46,679 nt of DNA from Planctomycetota bacterium. GTDB taxonomy: Bacteria; Planctomycetota; Phycisphaerae; WQYP01. The notes beneath the pieces are model-generated. The model saw nothing but the letters and a program-made list of their open reading frames with translations, was not told where the DNA came from and did not search any database. Shown piece by piece: positions 26,901 through 41,900 of this stretch. Position 1 is the stretch's first letter. Each line of letters opens with the position of its first letter. The DNA is taken from positions 1 to 46,679 of the forward strand of contig JAKBCC010000011.1 in the NCBI GenBank assembly GCA_021808105.1, read 5' to 3'. Made by a program: the position numbers and the translations under genes.

Positions 26901-29900
26901 CCGTCAGTTCCAGCATCACACTCACGGGCACGACGCTGGACAACTATGGGACGGTGGACTGGACCAACGGCACCATCACGCTGGGCAGTGCAGCGGCGAT
27001 CAACAATGAAGCCGGGGGCGTATTTGACATTGCGAACTCCGGCGCGTTCAGCGCCAGCGACGCGACGGCAGTGGCTTTCAACAACTACGGGTTGCTGGAG
27101 AAGACGGGCAACACGGGGACCAGTTGGTTCAACGCCAACGGCAGCGCGGGGGTGGCGCTGAACAACGAATCGACGGGTCAGGTGGTCGTGGACGCGGGAG
27201 GATTGGGATTCAATGCCGGCGGGACCAATGCGAATATCAGTACAACGTCGCCGGCGTTCACGGCTGACGGGGGCTATATACGGTTTAACAATGAGACCTT
27301 CACGCTTAATGGCAATACGAGCATGACCAGCGTCAATGGCGGGCAGGTGGAGATGACCGCCGGGACGCTGACCACGGACGGGACGTTAAGCGTCAACAGC
27401 CTGGACTTCAGCAGCGGGGCGATCAACGGAACGGGTTCGGTGTCGCTTACCGGTACCGATACCTGGAGCGGAGGCATAGCCGACGCCTCCATCGCCGTCA
27501 ATTCCACCGCAACGCTTAATATCTCCAGTTCAGTAAGCCTCGGTGACGCCAACACGCCCAATGTGGCATTGGACAGTTCCGGCACGGTCAACCTAACGAG
27601 TTCCGGTACTATCAACATGTACGACGGCGCAGCAATCAACAACGCCAGGGGCGGTGTATTTATCATCACCGCCAGCGGCGGCTACGGCGGAAGGCAGATA
27701 AATCCCGGCGATACCAGCACCATGGCTTTCAACAACGCCGGTAATCTGGAAATCACCGGCTCCGGCGGCGTGGGCGTGGGGTCGTATGGCAGTTATGCCG
27801 TGGCCTTGAATAACAGCGGCACTCTGAGCATCGCCGCCGGCGTATACCTGAACCTCATGAGCGGAGTGTATACACAGACCGCGTCAGGCGACCTGCTTAT
27901 CGGCGTGGATGAAACCAAGGCCGCCAGTTCCGGTTATTATGGGTTCGGCCCCACCTTCGGCCAGGCGGGCTACGGCCAATTGGTTGTGGCCAACGCCCCC
28001 AGCCTCGCCGGCGCGCTGACGATCAACACGGTCAATCCCGTGCCCTACACCACCTCGCTGAAAATCATCGTTAATAATAGTTATTCGACTCCCACTCCGC
28101 CTTCCGGCATATTTACCGGCATGCCGCAAGGCAGCAGTTTCACTCAGGAAGATTATTCGTATCAGATCACGTATATCGGCGGCAGCAATTCCGCCGATGT
28201 GGTGTTGACCCAGATTCCGACGATTCAAATCGGCGGCGTCAGTGAGGTGGTCAATCCGCTTACACAAGTTACTTATGAGTTCCCGGTCACTCTTACAGCC
28301 ATTCCCGACATGCCGCAGGTCACGGTGAACTATGCTACTTCCGACAATACCGCAACGGTTGCGGCAGGCGACTACAATGCAACCAGCGGTACGCTGACAT
28401 TTGTCCCGGGAACCACAACGCAGGATGTTGCCGTCACGGTCAATGGTGCATCCACTTATGAACCTGCGGAGAACTTCTACGTCACGCTTAGCAGCCTCAG
28501 CCCGGCGGGGCAGATATCGCAGGGGGTCGCAACCGGAACGATCACCTCGCCGCTGCTGCCCAATGCAATCCTTTCCATCGCCAGTACGAGCGGAATCGAG
28601 CCAACCTCCGGAACCGGTGAATTGCCATTTACCGTTACCCTGGCCGGGCCATCGGACTACCCAATTACCGTGAATTATTCAACACAGAATGGCACCGCCA
28701 TCGCCGGGACTAACTACCAGACAACCTCCGGCTCCCTGACCTTCCTGCCCGGTGTGACCAGCGAGACAGTTGATGTGCCGATTCTGGCCGCCGGCGCGCT
28801 GGCCAACCCGTTGACTTTCTCGATCGTTCTATCGAGTCCCGCCAACGCCACCATCGGAAACGCCACGGCGACGGGTACGATTCTCAACGCATCCGATGCG
28901 CCGACGTTGACCATATTGAATACCACAGACAGCGGCAGTCTGGGTTACATCGCCGGTCGGGCGCTGCCCGGCACGCCCAGCGATCCGATTGTGTCAGTGA
29001 CCGTCAACGGCACTGCGGTGCAATTGATGGATGCGGCGGGAGATTTCTTTGATGATGTCAACCTCAATCCCGGAACCAATAACTTTACGGTCACCGCCAC
29101 CGATTCCATCGGAGCCACGGCCAGCCAGACCGTCACGCTGCTGGGTACCGCAACCGGCAGCGGCATTAATTTCGCGAATCTGACCAATGTTACCGCCGAC
29201 TTTACTGATGTATACGGCCAAACGTCATTGAATCAATCCTCCAATACCCTTTTCGCCGGCCTGACCGCTCAAAACACCAGTACCGACACGTTGGCCACAG
29301 CGTTGCTTGTGGAGGTGACTGACCTATATGATGCCAACGGGGGTACCACCGTCCAACTGCTCAATGCCGATGGCACCGCGCCGGATGGAACGCCCTATTA
29401 CAACCTCAGCGGCAGCTCTGCATCTTGGGCGCTGGCACCGGGGCAGAGCACCTCTCCAATCACCCTGGAATTTTCCGATCCCAAAGACATTAAATTCACC
29501 TATCAACTCAAATTCCTCTCCCCGGTCTACGGGCCGCCAGGATTTACTTCCATTCCCGTGGCCCATGCCGATGCGGGCAGCGCGTATACCTACAATCCTT
29601 CCGCCTTTGATCCCGCACCGAATCAAACGCTGACCTACAGCATTGTCACAGCGCCTGCGGGTATGAGCATCAATGCCGCTACCGGCGTCCTGACCTGGAC
29701 CGACCCGGTGGTGGGCAATCAGGCCATCGCCTTAAAAGTTACCGACAGCCGCGGCGAAAGCGCTGTTCAAAATTACACGCTGACCGTTTCCGGTAATGCT
29801 CCAATTGATCCGCCGGCGTTTACCAGTTCACCGCTTACGGTTGCAACCGTGGGATCTGCATATACGTATCAGGCGACCGCCCGCGACGCCGATGGCGATC

Positions 29901-32900
29901 AATTGCAATTTGCGTTGGTCAACGGCCCATCCGGCATGACCATCAACGCTTCCACCGGCCTGGTGTCATGGACGCCCACCGGTTCACAAGGCGGAGTGCA
30001 AAATGTCAATATCAGCGTCACAGATACCGATGACGCCGGGCAAATCGGCGCAACCCAGGCCCAGAGTTACCAAATTGCCGTGCAGGGCCAGTCCGGCAAT
30101 CTCACACCGCAGATTGTTTCCACCCCGGTGACCGGGGCCTTGGTTGGCCAGGCGTATTCCTATCAACTTGCGGCCATTGACGCCGACGGCGATACGCTTA
30201 CTTGGAGTCTGCCGACCCCCGGTGATCCAACCATGAGCATCAATGCCACTACCGGCCTGCTGACATGGGCCGATCCGTCGCAGAATGCCGTTGGCCCGCA
30301 CACCGTGACCGTACGCGTGGATGATGGTTATGGCAATTTTGACACACAAACCTATACCTTGACCGTCGCTGATCAGGCGGGATCAATCTCCGGCACTGTG
30401 TACAATGACTTAACTGGTGGCGGCAACATCAATGACACGTCAAATAGCGGTGTTGCCGCACCACCGATTAATCCCGTGGCAGTGGCCCCGACGAGCGGCG
30501 GATATTATGCAGGCGGCATTGAGTATTATGCGCCAAACAACACGATGCTGCTTGGAACGTCGTCATACTCAGGCTCGGCTAGCCAGTTATGGCAAATCGG
30601 ACCAAGCGGATCGGAGGCTCCTTTCACCCGGAATCTGACCGGCCTTTCTAACGAGATATACATGACGTCCGTTCCGAATGGAAACTTGGCGGGCTTTACG
30701 CCAGGCGACGTGTTTCTCGGTAACGGCCAGACTGGGCAAATTGTCGAGATTAGTGGTGGTGGTAGCGTGCTCAACCCTTGGATAACGATCAAGGGTGCGG
30801 ATTCCAGTTTCCGCGGGGGATTCGCCATGGACACCACCGGAGTTTTCGGTGGCAACTTGATTGCGCTAACCACCAACGGCCAAGTATGGGAAGTGCATTC
30901 GGATGGAACCTACAAACTGCTGGCCAGTGCGAACGCCAGTATTTCAGAGGGTGTGACAGTCATCCCCAACGCTCCGGCGAAATACGGCCCTTTGGCAGGT
31001 ACGATTGCATTCACTAACGAAGACAATAACACATTATACACGGTGAACTCGGCTGGCACTATCACTGGGTATGGTTTGAATACAATCCCCGGGCCGGAAG
31101 GGGTCCGAGTTATCGGGCCTAACGAAAACTTTTTTGGTAACACTACTGGTGCGAACGTTGTGGGAATTCCGGCGGCCGAGCTCGCGCCGTATGTTGGTGA
31201 TCTATTGGTTGGGGGAGAATTCGGGCCTAACCTGTATGCGTTGAGTTGGGTTGCCAACTCTAGTGGCGGATACCTGAAAACCCAGCAACTTCCGGTGGCG
31301 TCGGGGGCATATTTGCCGCCAGGTTGGGAAGGGTTCACTCTTGCCCCCGCCGGCGTGGGCAAGGTTGCCACCACGCAGGAGCCTCCTCTCCCGGCTCCGG
31401 TTACCGTCTACCTGGATCTAAACCACGACGGCCGTCCTGTTCCCAACGATCCCGCTGCCTCCACCACCACCGACGCCAACGGCAACTACACCTTCAGTGA
31501 TCTTGCGCCCGGCAACTATACCGTCCGCGAGCTGCTGCCCGCCGGCTACCAGGAAACCCAGCCCACCACCGGCTCCTGGAATGTCTCGGTCCCTTCCGGT
31601 GACAATATCTCCGCCATCAACTTCGGCAACCAGGTTACCACGCTGCCGCATCAGCCGCCGGAAATCACCAGCTATCCGCCCACGATCACCATTGTCGGCC
31701 AAAAATTTGAATATGACGCCATCGGCTTTAGCCCTCAGATGTATCCGCTGACTTGGTCGCTCAATAATGCGCCCGCCGGTATGGTCATCGACCCGACCAC
31801 CGGCATGATTGCCTGGACGCCGCAGGCATCTGATCTGGGAGTTCACCCGATCAGCCTGACCGTCAACGATGGACAGGGCGATACCGCAACGCAAAGCTTT
31901 AACCTTGATGTGGTGCCCAATTTCCAGGGTATCGCATTTGAATCCCAGCCGCCGCTGACCGTGGGAGTCAATCAGGCCTACAGCTACACCGCCCAGGCCA
32001 TTGATCCCGCCGGCGGCGTGGTGAGCTATAGCTTATCATCCGCTGACACCGCTTTGGGCTTGGCGATCAATCCTAGCACCGGTGTGCTTACTTGGACGCC
32101 CGCTACCGCCGGCATTTACGGTGTTACCGTCGAGGCATCCGACAATTTGGGCAATCGCGGCACGCAATCGTTTGCATTGACCGTAAATCCCAATCCGCCG
32201 CCGACGATTACCTCCAATCCCACCACCTACCAGGCCACCGTCGGCACAGCTTATACGTATAATCCCACGGCCTCCGATGCCAAACTCGGAACCGGAACCT
32301 TTGCTTGGAGTGTCGATGCCGCCGCCGCCAAGGCCGGTGTTGCCATCAATGCCTCCACCGGCGCATTAACCTGGACACCCACCGCCGCCGTGGTGCAGGC
32401 GATTACCGTCACGGTCTCCGATGAAAACGGCTCGGCCAGCCAGAGCTTTAAGGTTTATGCCACCGTGGCTGGTGCCACCGCCCAGCCGCCGGAAATCACC
32501 AGTACCCCCACCAGCTCTGTCGTCGGAACACCCTATCAGTACATCTTCACCGCCACCGATCCACAGGGGCAGGCCCTGACACTCTCGGCTAATTGGAACA
32601 CCAGTGAATTCCCCACCGGCAATCAGCCCGCGTTTGATCCCGCCACCGGCCTGTTCGCATGGAACAACCCGGTTGCCGGCAATTATCAACTCTCTTTCAC
32701 GGCCACGGACAGCCTCGGCCTCGGAGCGGTCCAGACCTTCACGCTGCCGGTCATCGCCGCCACAACTACCCAACCCCCGACTATTACCTCCACCCCCGGC
32801 AACCAGGTTGTGGTCGGACAGCCCTATAAGTACCAAGTCGTCGCCAATGATCCGTATCTCAATAATCCGACGTTTAGTTATAGTCTGGTTTCCAGCGGCA

Positions 32901-35900
32901 CCGGTCCGACGATCTCCGCGCAAGGCCTGGTCACATGGACGCCAGCGGCAACTGGCTCGCAAACCATGACCGTCACCGCAACGGATGCCGATGGCTCGGT
33001 CAGCCAGGTCTTTACGGTGGCCGCGGTCTCGGCGGTTCCGCCGCCCCAGCCGCCGCAGTTCACCAGCACGCCCACCGGCCCGGCCATCGCGGGCAAAGAA
33101 TATCAATATCTGGCCGCCGCCATCGACCCGCAGGGGTCGGCCCTCACCTGGTCGGCCGATCTGACCGCGTTCCCGTCAGCCGATGCGCCAACGTTTAACG
33201 CCGCCACTGGCGCATTGACCTGGGCTGATCCGATTGCGGGTAACTATACACTCTCCATCACCGCCACCGATGCTGCCGGCCTGGCCACTACCCAAACGTA
33301 TACGTTGCCAGTCATGGTTGCGCCTGTCGATCAGCCGCCGCAATTCACCACCACACCTCAGGAAGAATCGGGCATTAACCAACCCTACAGCTATCAGGTT
33401 TCCGCCACGGACACCAATGGCGATCCCATTACCTTCACGCTGGATCCGAAATACGCCCAGTCCGGCATGACCCTGACGCCGGATTCCGCAACGCCCAATA
33501 CTGCGACGCTGACCTGGACGCCCACGGTCACCGGTACGTTTGAAATTGGCATTATCGCCGCCGATTCCCGTGGCGATCAGTCCGAACAAACGTACAATCT
33601 GGTGATCGTATCCACCCAGCCGCCGACGATCACCAGTCTGCCGCCAGCCGTTGCCACGGTCGGTACGCAGTATTCCTATAACGCGACCGCTTCCGATTCA
33701 AATCTCGGTTCCGGGGTATTTACGTGGAGCCTGGATTCCGCATCGTTGGCGAACGGTGTGGCGATTAGCTCGGATGGCATTGTCACCTGGACGCCCTCGG
33801 CCGCCGGATTCCAACCCATAACGGTTACCGTCACCGATCAGAATGGCTACGCCTCGCAAACGTTTACCGTTCAGGCGGTTAATTCCTCGGCCCCCGCCCA
33901 ACCGCCGCAGATCACCAGCCAGCCCGCCGGACCGGCCATCGCGGGCAAAGAATATCAATATGTTCTTACCGCCATCGACCCGCAGGGTTCGGCCATCACC
34001 TGGTCCGCCAGTTTGACGGGATTCCCCACCGGCAACGCGCCGGTGTTTAACGCTGCAACCCATACCCTGAAATGGGCCGATCCGGTGCTGGGAAATTACC
34101 AGATTTCGATTACCGCTACGGATGCCGCCAATCTGTCGCAAACCCAGACCTTCACACTACCGGTCACCGAGGCCCCGCTTCCACCCATCATCACCTCCAC
34201 GCCGCCAAATTTGCCGGCGGCGGCGGGCAGCAACTATCAGTACCAGGTTCTTGCCACAGATCCGCAGGGCGATGCCATCACCTACAGCCTGACCTCCGGC
34301 ATCACCGCCGGCGGACCAAGCATCAATGCCTCCACCGGTTTGCTGACCTGGAGCAACTCGGTCGCCGGCAGCTATCCGCTGACCATCACGGCCACCGATT
34401 CGCAAGGCGCATCGTCAACGCAGCAATACACGCTGACGGTCAACACGCTGGCTTCCGTTGCGCCATCTATTACCGGCGTAAGCGTTCCACCCGATGCCGC
34501 ACCCGATCAGCCTTACACCGCGCAAGTCACGGCCACTTCTCCGCTGGGCGACCCGCTCACTTACAGTATCTCCGGCGTGCCCGGCATGACCATTGACCCC
34601 ATTACCGGCCTGATCACCTGGACGCCCCCGGCCGGTACAACCTCGCCGCAGAGTTTTACGCTCACCATCACCGATCCGACAATCAATGTCGCCACCACCG
34701 GTACCTATACCGTGACGGTTGTCAATCAGGCTCCCCAGGATAATCCGCCGGTCTTCAGCGGCAATGTTTTAACAACCGCTGTGGTGGGCCAGACCTATCA
34801 GAATCAGATCACCGCATCCAGCCCGGAAAATTACCCGCTGACTTATTCGCTGGACCAAAGCCCGAATGCCATGAGCATCAATGCCACCACCGGCCTGATA
34901 AGCTGGGACCCCAGTGCCATGCAGCTTGGCAATCAAACGGTGATCGTCCAAGCCACCGACAGTCAGGGCGGCTATGCCACCGAAAAATGGACTATCAATG
35001 TAACGGCGCTCTCTTCGCCGCCGGTGTTCAACTCCCTGCCGGTAACGGCGGGCGTGATGGGGAAAACCTATTACTACGCCGCTAGCGCCTCCGATGCCAC
35101 CGGCGGGGCGCTTACTTATTCTTTGGTACCCAGTACCGATCCCAATCTCGCCGACATGAGTATCAACGGTTCCACCGGACTAATCACCTGGACGCCGCCC
35201 ACGCAGGGCAGCGCCTACAGTTCCAATGTCACCGTGGAGGTCACCAATTCCGCCGGGCAGACCGCTTCTCAGCCGTTCGCCATCGCGGTTGGCACCACGG
35301 CCACGCTCCCGGCTCCGGCGATTACCTCCCAGCCCGGTCTGTCGGCTGTTGAAAATCAGCCATACCAATATCAGGTAACCGCTTATGACGCCAACCTTGG
35401 CTCCGGCAGCTTCAGCTACACTGTCGCCGGGCCGAACGGCACAACCATTCCCAATGCGTCCATTAATTCCACGGGACTGCTGGACTGGACGCCCGGTGCC
35501 ATCGGGCCGCAAAGCATCACCATTATCGTGACCGACGCCAATGGCTCGGCCACGCAAACCTTCACCGTTAATGTCACCGCGCCGACCGCCGCGCCGGTGA
35601 TCTCGCCGATCCCCGATCTGACCGTCACCGCCGGGAATCTGCTTTCCTACAACGATAATACTTCGTTCCTGGCCAGCGGCGACAGCATCGCTTCGTGGAG
35701 TTTCGCCAATCCGTCGCAAGTGGCTGGCGGAACCGCGATCCCCGTCGGTCTGACGATCACCGATGTCAACGACATCGGCCAAATCCGCTGGCAAACCTCC
35801 GCCTCCACACCCATCGGTTCCTATACCGTCGGCGCGGTGGTCACGGACATTTATGGCCAGAGTTCCCAGAGTAATTTCACCATTACAGTTGCCGCCGATA

Positions 35901-38900
35901 CCGCCCCAACCGTTCAGATCGCCGCGATCACACCGACCGTCAATGGCGCTGCCAACACCTATGACCAGAACACTTCCGTCACCATCGCCGTCACCGCCAC
36001 CGATGCGGTCGGCGTCACCGGCATGACCTTGACACTTGATGGTAACCCCGTCACCCTGACCACCGTGAACCCCGGCTACGCCACCGCGATCATCAACACC
36101 GGAGCCGCCGGAACAGCGCTGAATCTGGTGGCCACCGCCACGAATGCCGCCGGCCTGACCAGCCAACCGGCGACGCTGTCACTGACCAGTATCAACCCCA
36201 CCGTTACCACCGCCCCCGCTCTGGCCATCACCGAGACGGGCACCACCGCCACCTCGATAACCCCTGTCTTGAATGATGATCCCACGCAACCCAATTTCAA
36301 CCCGGTGCAGATCACCGCGCCGACTATGATTTACGGCAATATTTCAGATGGCAACACCAGCGCCTACCCGATATCCTGGACCCTTTCCTATGCTCCGGTG
36401 ACCGCCAGTGGGACAGGCAGCTTTACGACCTTGGCTACCGGTACAGCCTCAACCGCACAGACCAATGCCGCCTTGGGCACCTTTGATCCCACGTTGCTGC
36501 AAAATGGCCAATATGTGATCCAACTCACCGCAACCAACACCGGCGGACTTTCGAGTTCCACGCAAATTTATGTCGCCGTGCTTGGTCAGGAAAAGATTGG
36601 CAACTTCCAGTTCAGCCAGACCGATGTGACCATCCCCGTCGCCGGGCTGCCCATTGAGCTTACCCGCAACTACAACTCTCTGGATCGCAACACCTATAGC
36701 GATTTGGGCTATGGCTGGACACTGGGCACCAACTTTAATATTCAGGAAGACCAATCTTCTTACACGTATCTGCCCGTCGATACGAACCTCAGCGGCGGTT
36801 CATCCGGCGGATATGTTCCGATTCGTACCGGTGGGGATCGCAACGTCTGGATCACATTGCCCAACGGCCAACGTACCGAGTTTCTGTTCACCGGTGAACT
36901 CTCCAGCGGCCAGGGGCCGTACAACACCGGTTTTGTCGCCGCCGACCCCACCAACCATTACACATTGTCCATTAACTTTAATGGGGCACCCTCCGGCATT
37001 AATCGCAATGCCCTGGGCGTGCAATACTGGAACGCCTGGAACGGCGGAGCTGGTTTGACCCAGAACAATGTCTTTGCCGGCGGCCCGGACCTCGTGGCCG
37101 CGTATGAAATCCCCGGCTACATTCTCACGGCACCCGATGGCACGAAGTTTTATTTCCAGAAAACGCCGCTGGCCGCCGATTCGCAGGAATTGTTCCTTAG
37201 CACCAACGGCAACGGTTCTTCCGGAACTTACAACTCCAGCGGGTCCTACACGGCAATTCCCGCGGATCAGCTTTACAACAACAATCTGTCTCTGACGAAG
37301 ATCGTCGATGCCAATGGCAACCAGATTGGCATCACCTCCACGGGCTACAGTTACACCTCGCCGATCACCGGCCAGACGGTCCAAGAACTAGCCTTTGTCC
37401 GCGACATTCAAGGCCGTATTATAGAGGTGCAAAATGTCAACAACCCGCAGAATCCGGTAACTCTCGTCACCTATACCTACGATTCCAATGGCGATTTAAC
37501 GCAATCCAGCGTCCTGCAAACCCCGGCGGTAACCGATTCCAACGGCAACATCACCACGCCCGCCGTCTGGGATGTTACCAACTACACCTACCTGCAAGGC
37601 ACGCAGGCCCATATCATCCAGAAAATCACCAGTCCATCGGGCAGTACGCCGATCATCAATCAATATGATGCGGCAGGCCGCCTGATTTCCAGCACCGATT
37701 CCAACGGCAAAACCATCACCTACAATCCCAACATCGCGGGAAATCAGGAAGTCGTCACCGATCGCAACGGTAACCAGACCGTGTACGTGTATGACAATCA
37801 GGGCCGGGTGGTCGATCAAACCGATCCCCAGGGCCATGAAACGCAATATGTCTACGGCGATTCTTGGACCAATAACCCCACCACCGTCACCACCGATACG
37901 CTTGTCAATGGCGTCGCCACCAATGTATTAACCAAAGCCTACACCTATGATCAGAATGGCAACCAGTTAAGTGAAACGTATACCATCCCCGCCGCGGGCA
38001 ATGATCCAGCCGAAACGGTAAGCACCTACAGCACCTATACCACGATCAACAATCGCCAACTGCTGCTCACCAGCACCGATGCCAATGGAACCGTAACCAC
38101 GAACTCCTACGATCCCGCAACCGGCAATCTTATTGAAACCGTGGTTCTGTCTCCTGTCTCCGGTATTCTGGCTCCTGTGTCGAAGACCACTTTTGGTAAT
38201 TACAACCTGCAGGGCTTGGCCGGCACAATCACGCAATACAATGATATCAATGCCGCGGGCCAACTTACCCCCGGCATCTTTACGCCCTACAGCATCACGC
38301 AGATGTATTACGATTCCACCGGCGATGTCACCGAGACTGATGTCTACTCCGCCGATCCCGTCACCGGCGCACCGGTAACCCTGCTTAGAAAAACCACGTT
38401 TACGTATGACAGCAGCGGCAATCAGACCTATTCGATCACTTGGAATACCTCGCAGCCAACCTATCCCGCGGGCGTTACACCGCCTGCCCTGCCCGCAGGC
38501 ACACCCACCAGCGTTACCGTCAACGGCATCACCTGGTACCCCTACGCCGTGACACAAAATATTTACGATGCCCAGAATAGATTAATCGAATCCATCGATC
38601 CCGAAGGCAACACCACCAAGACCCTCTACAACGCCGACGGCCAAGTCAGCCAGACCATTGATGCGCGGGGCCTGATTACCCAGAATAATTACGATTTGCA
38701 AGGGCAGTTGGCAAGTACCATCAGCGACTTGGGAACAAGTGAACAGACCGTCACTTCAAGCACGTATGATGCCAATGGAAATGTCATCACCAGCACAGAC
38801 GCATTCGGCAACGTTACAAAGAGTCTGTACGATTCCAACAACAACCTGGTCCAGACGCTTTATCCCGATGGCACCAGTACTGAAACCTTCTACAATGCGC

Positions 38901-41900
38901 AAGGCTTGCCGCAATACACCACGGATCGGCATGTCATAGGCCAGGCGGCCAATGGCACGGAAACCATTTATGATGCCGCCGGTCGAGTGATCGGTACGGA
39001 TCGGGTCAGTGGTTTGATTATCACAGTCTCCACCAATGCGGCGGGTGTTGCGTTCGCGACGCTTACCAATCCCGGCACGGTTTATTCCACCACGTCACAA
39101 ACACTTAATGCCGCCGGGCAGGTGTTAAGCAGCACCGGCACCGATGGCCAGACCACAACATTTACTTATAACGCCCTTGGGCAGCAGGTAGGCAGCACCT
39201 TGCCCAATGGCGGCACCACCAGCACCGTCTATGACGCGCTGGGAAGAAAAGTTTCTCAAACCGATCCCAATGGCCTGAAGACCAGTTACGTCTACGATGC
39301 CGCCGGTGATTTGATCCAGACTATTTACGCCGACGGTACGTCCACCTCGGCCACCTATGACGGTGTGGGCAATAAGCTCACCAGCACCGATCAAATGAAT
39401 CAGATCACAACATACAGCTACAATGTCGCGGGCCAGATTTTGACCGTCACCGAGCCGGCGGTCATCAACCCGGCGACCGGCACGCTGGTGAATCCCGTCA
39501 CTACATACAGTTACGATCAGTTCGGTGATGAAATCAGCAGCACCAGTCCCAACGGCAACGTCGCCGGCGGCAATCCGGCGGCCTACACAACGACGTATGC
39601 CTATGACCAGTTCGGCAACCAAGTCTCCAAGACCTTGCCGCCTCCCGACTCCCAACTCCCGTCTCCCGTCTCCGTAACCACATACGATGGTTACGGCCGC
39701 ACGCTCACGACCACAAACGCCGATGGCCAAGTCACGCTGTATGTGTATGATTCCGCCTCGGCCGCGCTGCCGGAACTCAATGCCGACGGCTCCGCCACAA
39801 CCAATACCTATAATGACAGCCTCGTGCCAGTGGCGGAACAGACCAACCTTGGCCGCCTGTACGCGAAGTTCTACTTTGACACGGTCAATGATTACAACAA
39901 TTACGTTGCCGGAATCGGACAAAGTCCGCCGACCAACACCGCCAATCCCAATGAGACGATCATCTACGCCTACTACACCGCTGCGGATGTGCAAAACGGC
40001 GTAACCGGAGCGTTTGCGGGCAGCGTGAAATCCATCACGGATAATCTGATTACACCCGCCCCAGGCGATCCCAGAAGCCCCTATACCAATGTGACAACAT
40101 TCCAGTACGATTCCAACAATAATGTTGTGCAGGAATCCGGGCCGTCGGGTACAATTAATTACGTGTACAACCAAGCCACACAACGTCATACAGAAACTTG
40201 GACCGGCACGGACTATGCCAATGCCGTCTCAGATATCGTTTACGGCTACAACAATATGGGTGAACTCGCCAGCGTAACGGTGCTGAAAGAAAATGGCCAA
40301 ACCCCGACAGCAGTGGCCAGCAGCACAATCTATGATGCGCTAGGTGGCACCAGCACGACAAACCTGCCCAACACCGTCTACACCTACGACGCCGGCGGCA
40401 GACTGGAAACAACCCTCGATTCCGCCACCGGCATTACGACAAAGTACACCTACAAGCCCGATACCAATTACGTCAGCACGGAAACGGTCTCTGATCCCTC
40501 GGTGTCCTCTGTGAACTCGGTGGCTATTTACTCGTATACGTATCGCGCCGACGGCTCAAAGACCGGCGAAACAGACCAAACCCTGAATTCGGATGGAACC
40601 ACGTATGACACGCGCACGCTGACGTGGCAATACGACGGTCTCGACAGGTTAACGCAGGAAACATCTGTCGATTCCACCAATAGCGCCCTCAACTATACCG
40701 ACAATTACACGTATGACCTGAATTCCAACCGCATCGGCGAAACCGAAGATCAGGGTAATACCGGCAGTACCACGGACACAATTACATCCACCTACAACGC
40801 CGATGATGAACTGACCAAGGCGGTGGACGCCAATACCGGTACCACGGTGTACGGTTATGATTCCAACGGTTCGCAAACCGGCATCACGCACACGCCGAAT
40901 GGCACAACCACGCCGGATAGCACGACCACGAATGAATACGATTTACAGGGCCAGTTGGCCGGTTCGCAGGTAACCACTTCATCCGGCACGGCAACCACAA
41001 CTTATTTCTATGATGATTCTGGCAACAGGATTGAAGAGGTCACCGTAGCCGCAGGCAGCACAACGCCGGTCACAACGTATTACCTGGTGGATACGAATAA
41101 CCCGACGGGTTACAGCCAGCCCATTGAGCAAAGCTCAACTCCGGGCACACCGCAGATTACGTACATCTGGGGCGCACAACTCATCAGCGAAACCTACGCC
41201 ACCGGGGCGACCATCCCCGGCGTGGGAACCGCAAGCAGCCCGACGACATATTACCTATTGCAGGACGCCCACGGCAGCACACGCCTGGTCGCCGATGCCA
41301 ATGGCAACATCGTGGCGCGCTATAACTACGATGATTTTGGGGACGCCCTCGGCTTCAATGCGGCCACCGCATTAACAACATATCTTTACAGCTCAATGCC
41401 GTATGATGCGGCCAGCGGCAATTACTACGACCACGCCCGGTTCTACGACGCTGGCACCGGCGGCTTCACCCAAGCCGACTACGGTTACAGCGGATCGCTG
41501 GCGAACCCAATGACCGATCTCCCATACATGTATGGCGGCGGCGATCCGATCAACATGTCGGATTGGAGCGGGCATGAGTTTTCGCTACCAAGCATATCTG
41601 TAGCAATGAATATAGACGAGACGCTTGAAGCCGATGAAGATGGAGTAGCAAACGAGGCTCTAACCAGTGGAATCAAAGCGAAAGAATTTAATTTCGATCT
41701 CGGTTTCCAATTGGGTGCCGGAAGCGGCGGATGGGGACCACACGCATTCTTGTACGTTCCATCGAGGCTTTCTGGGACTGGCCTCAAATACGATGTTACG
41801 GGTTCAGGCGATCTTTACGTTCACGAGGAACCGCTAGCCCAAGTGCTGGGTAAGACGTGGTTTGGCAAACTGTTCCAGATTGCCGAATTCTCGCTTCCGC

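Noticed and set aside
26331..27413. CRISPR array or transposon explanation for the repeats
   Set aside because: The repeats are long, in frame and part of a protein repeat; there are no short regular repeats with unique spacers anywhere in the window.
35180..36166. Leftward frames of up to about 350 codons inside the giant gene (also 39125-40189 and 32366-33106)
   Set aside because: They mirror the repetitive, GCC/ACC-rich codons of the sense strand; their products are low-complexity Gly/Arg/Ile-rich and unlike real proteins.
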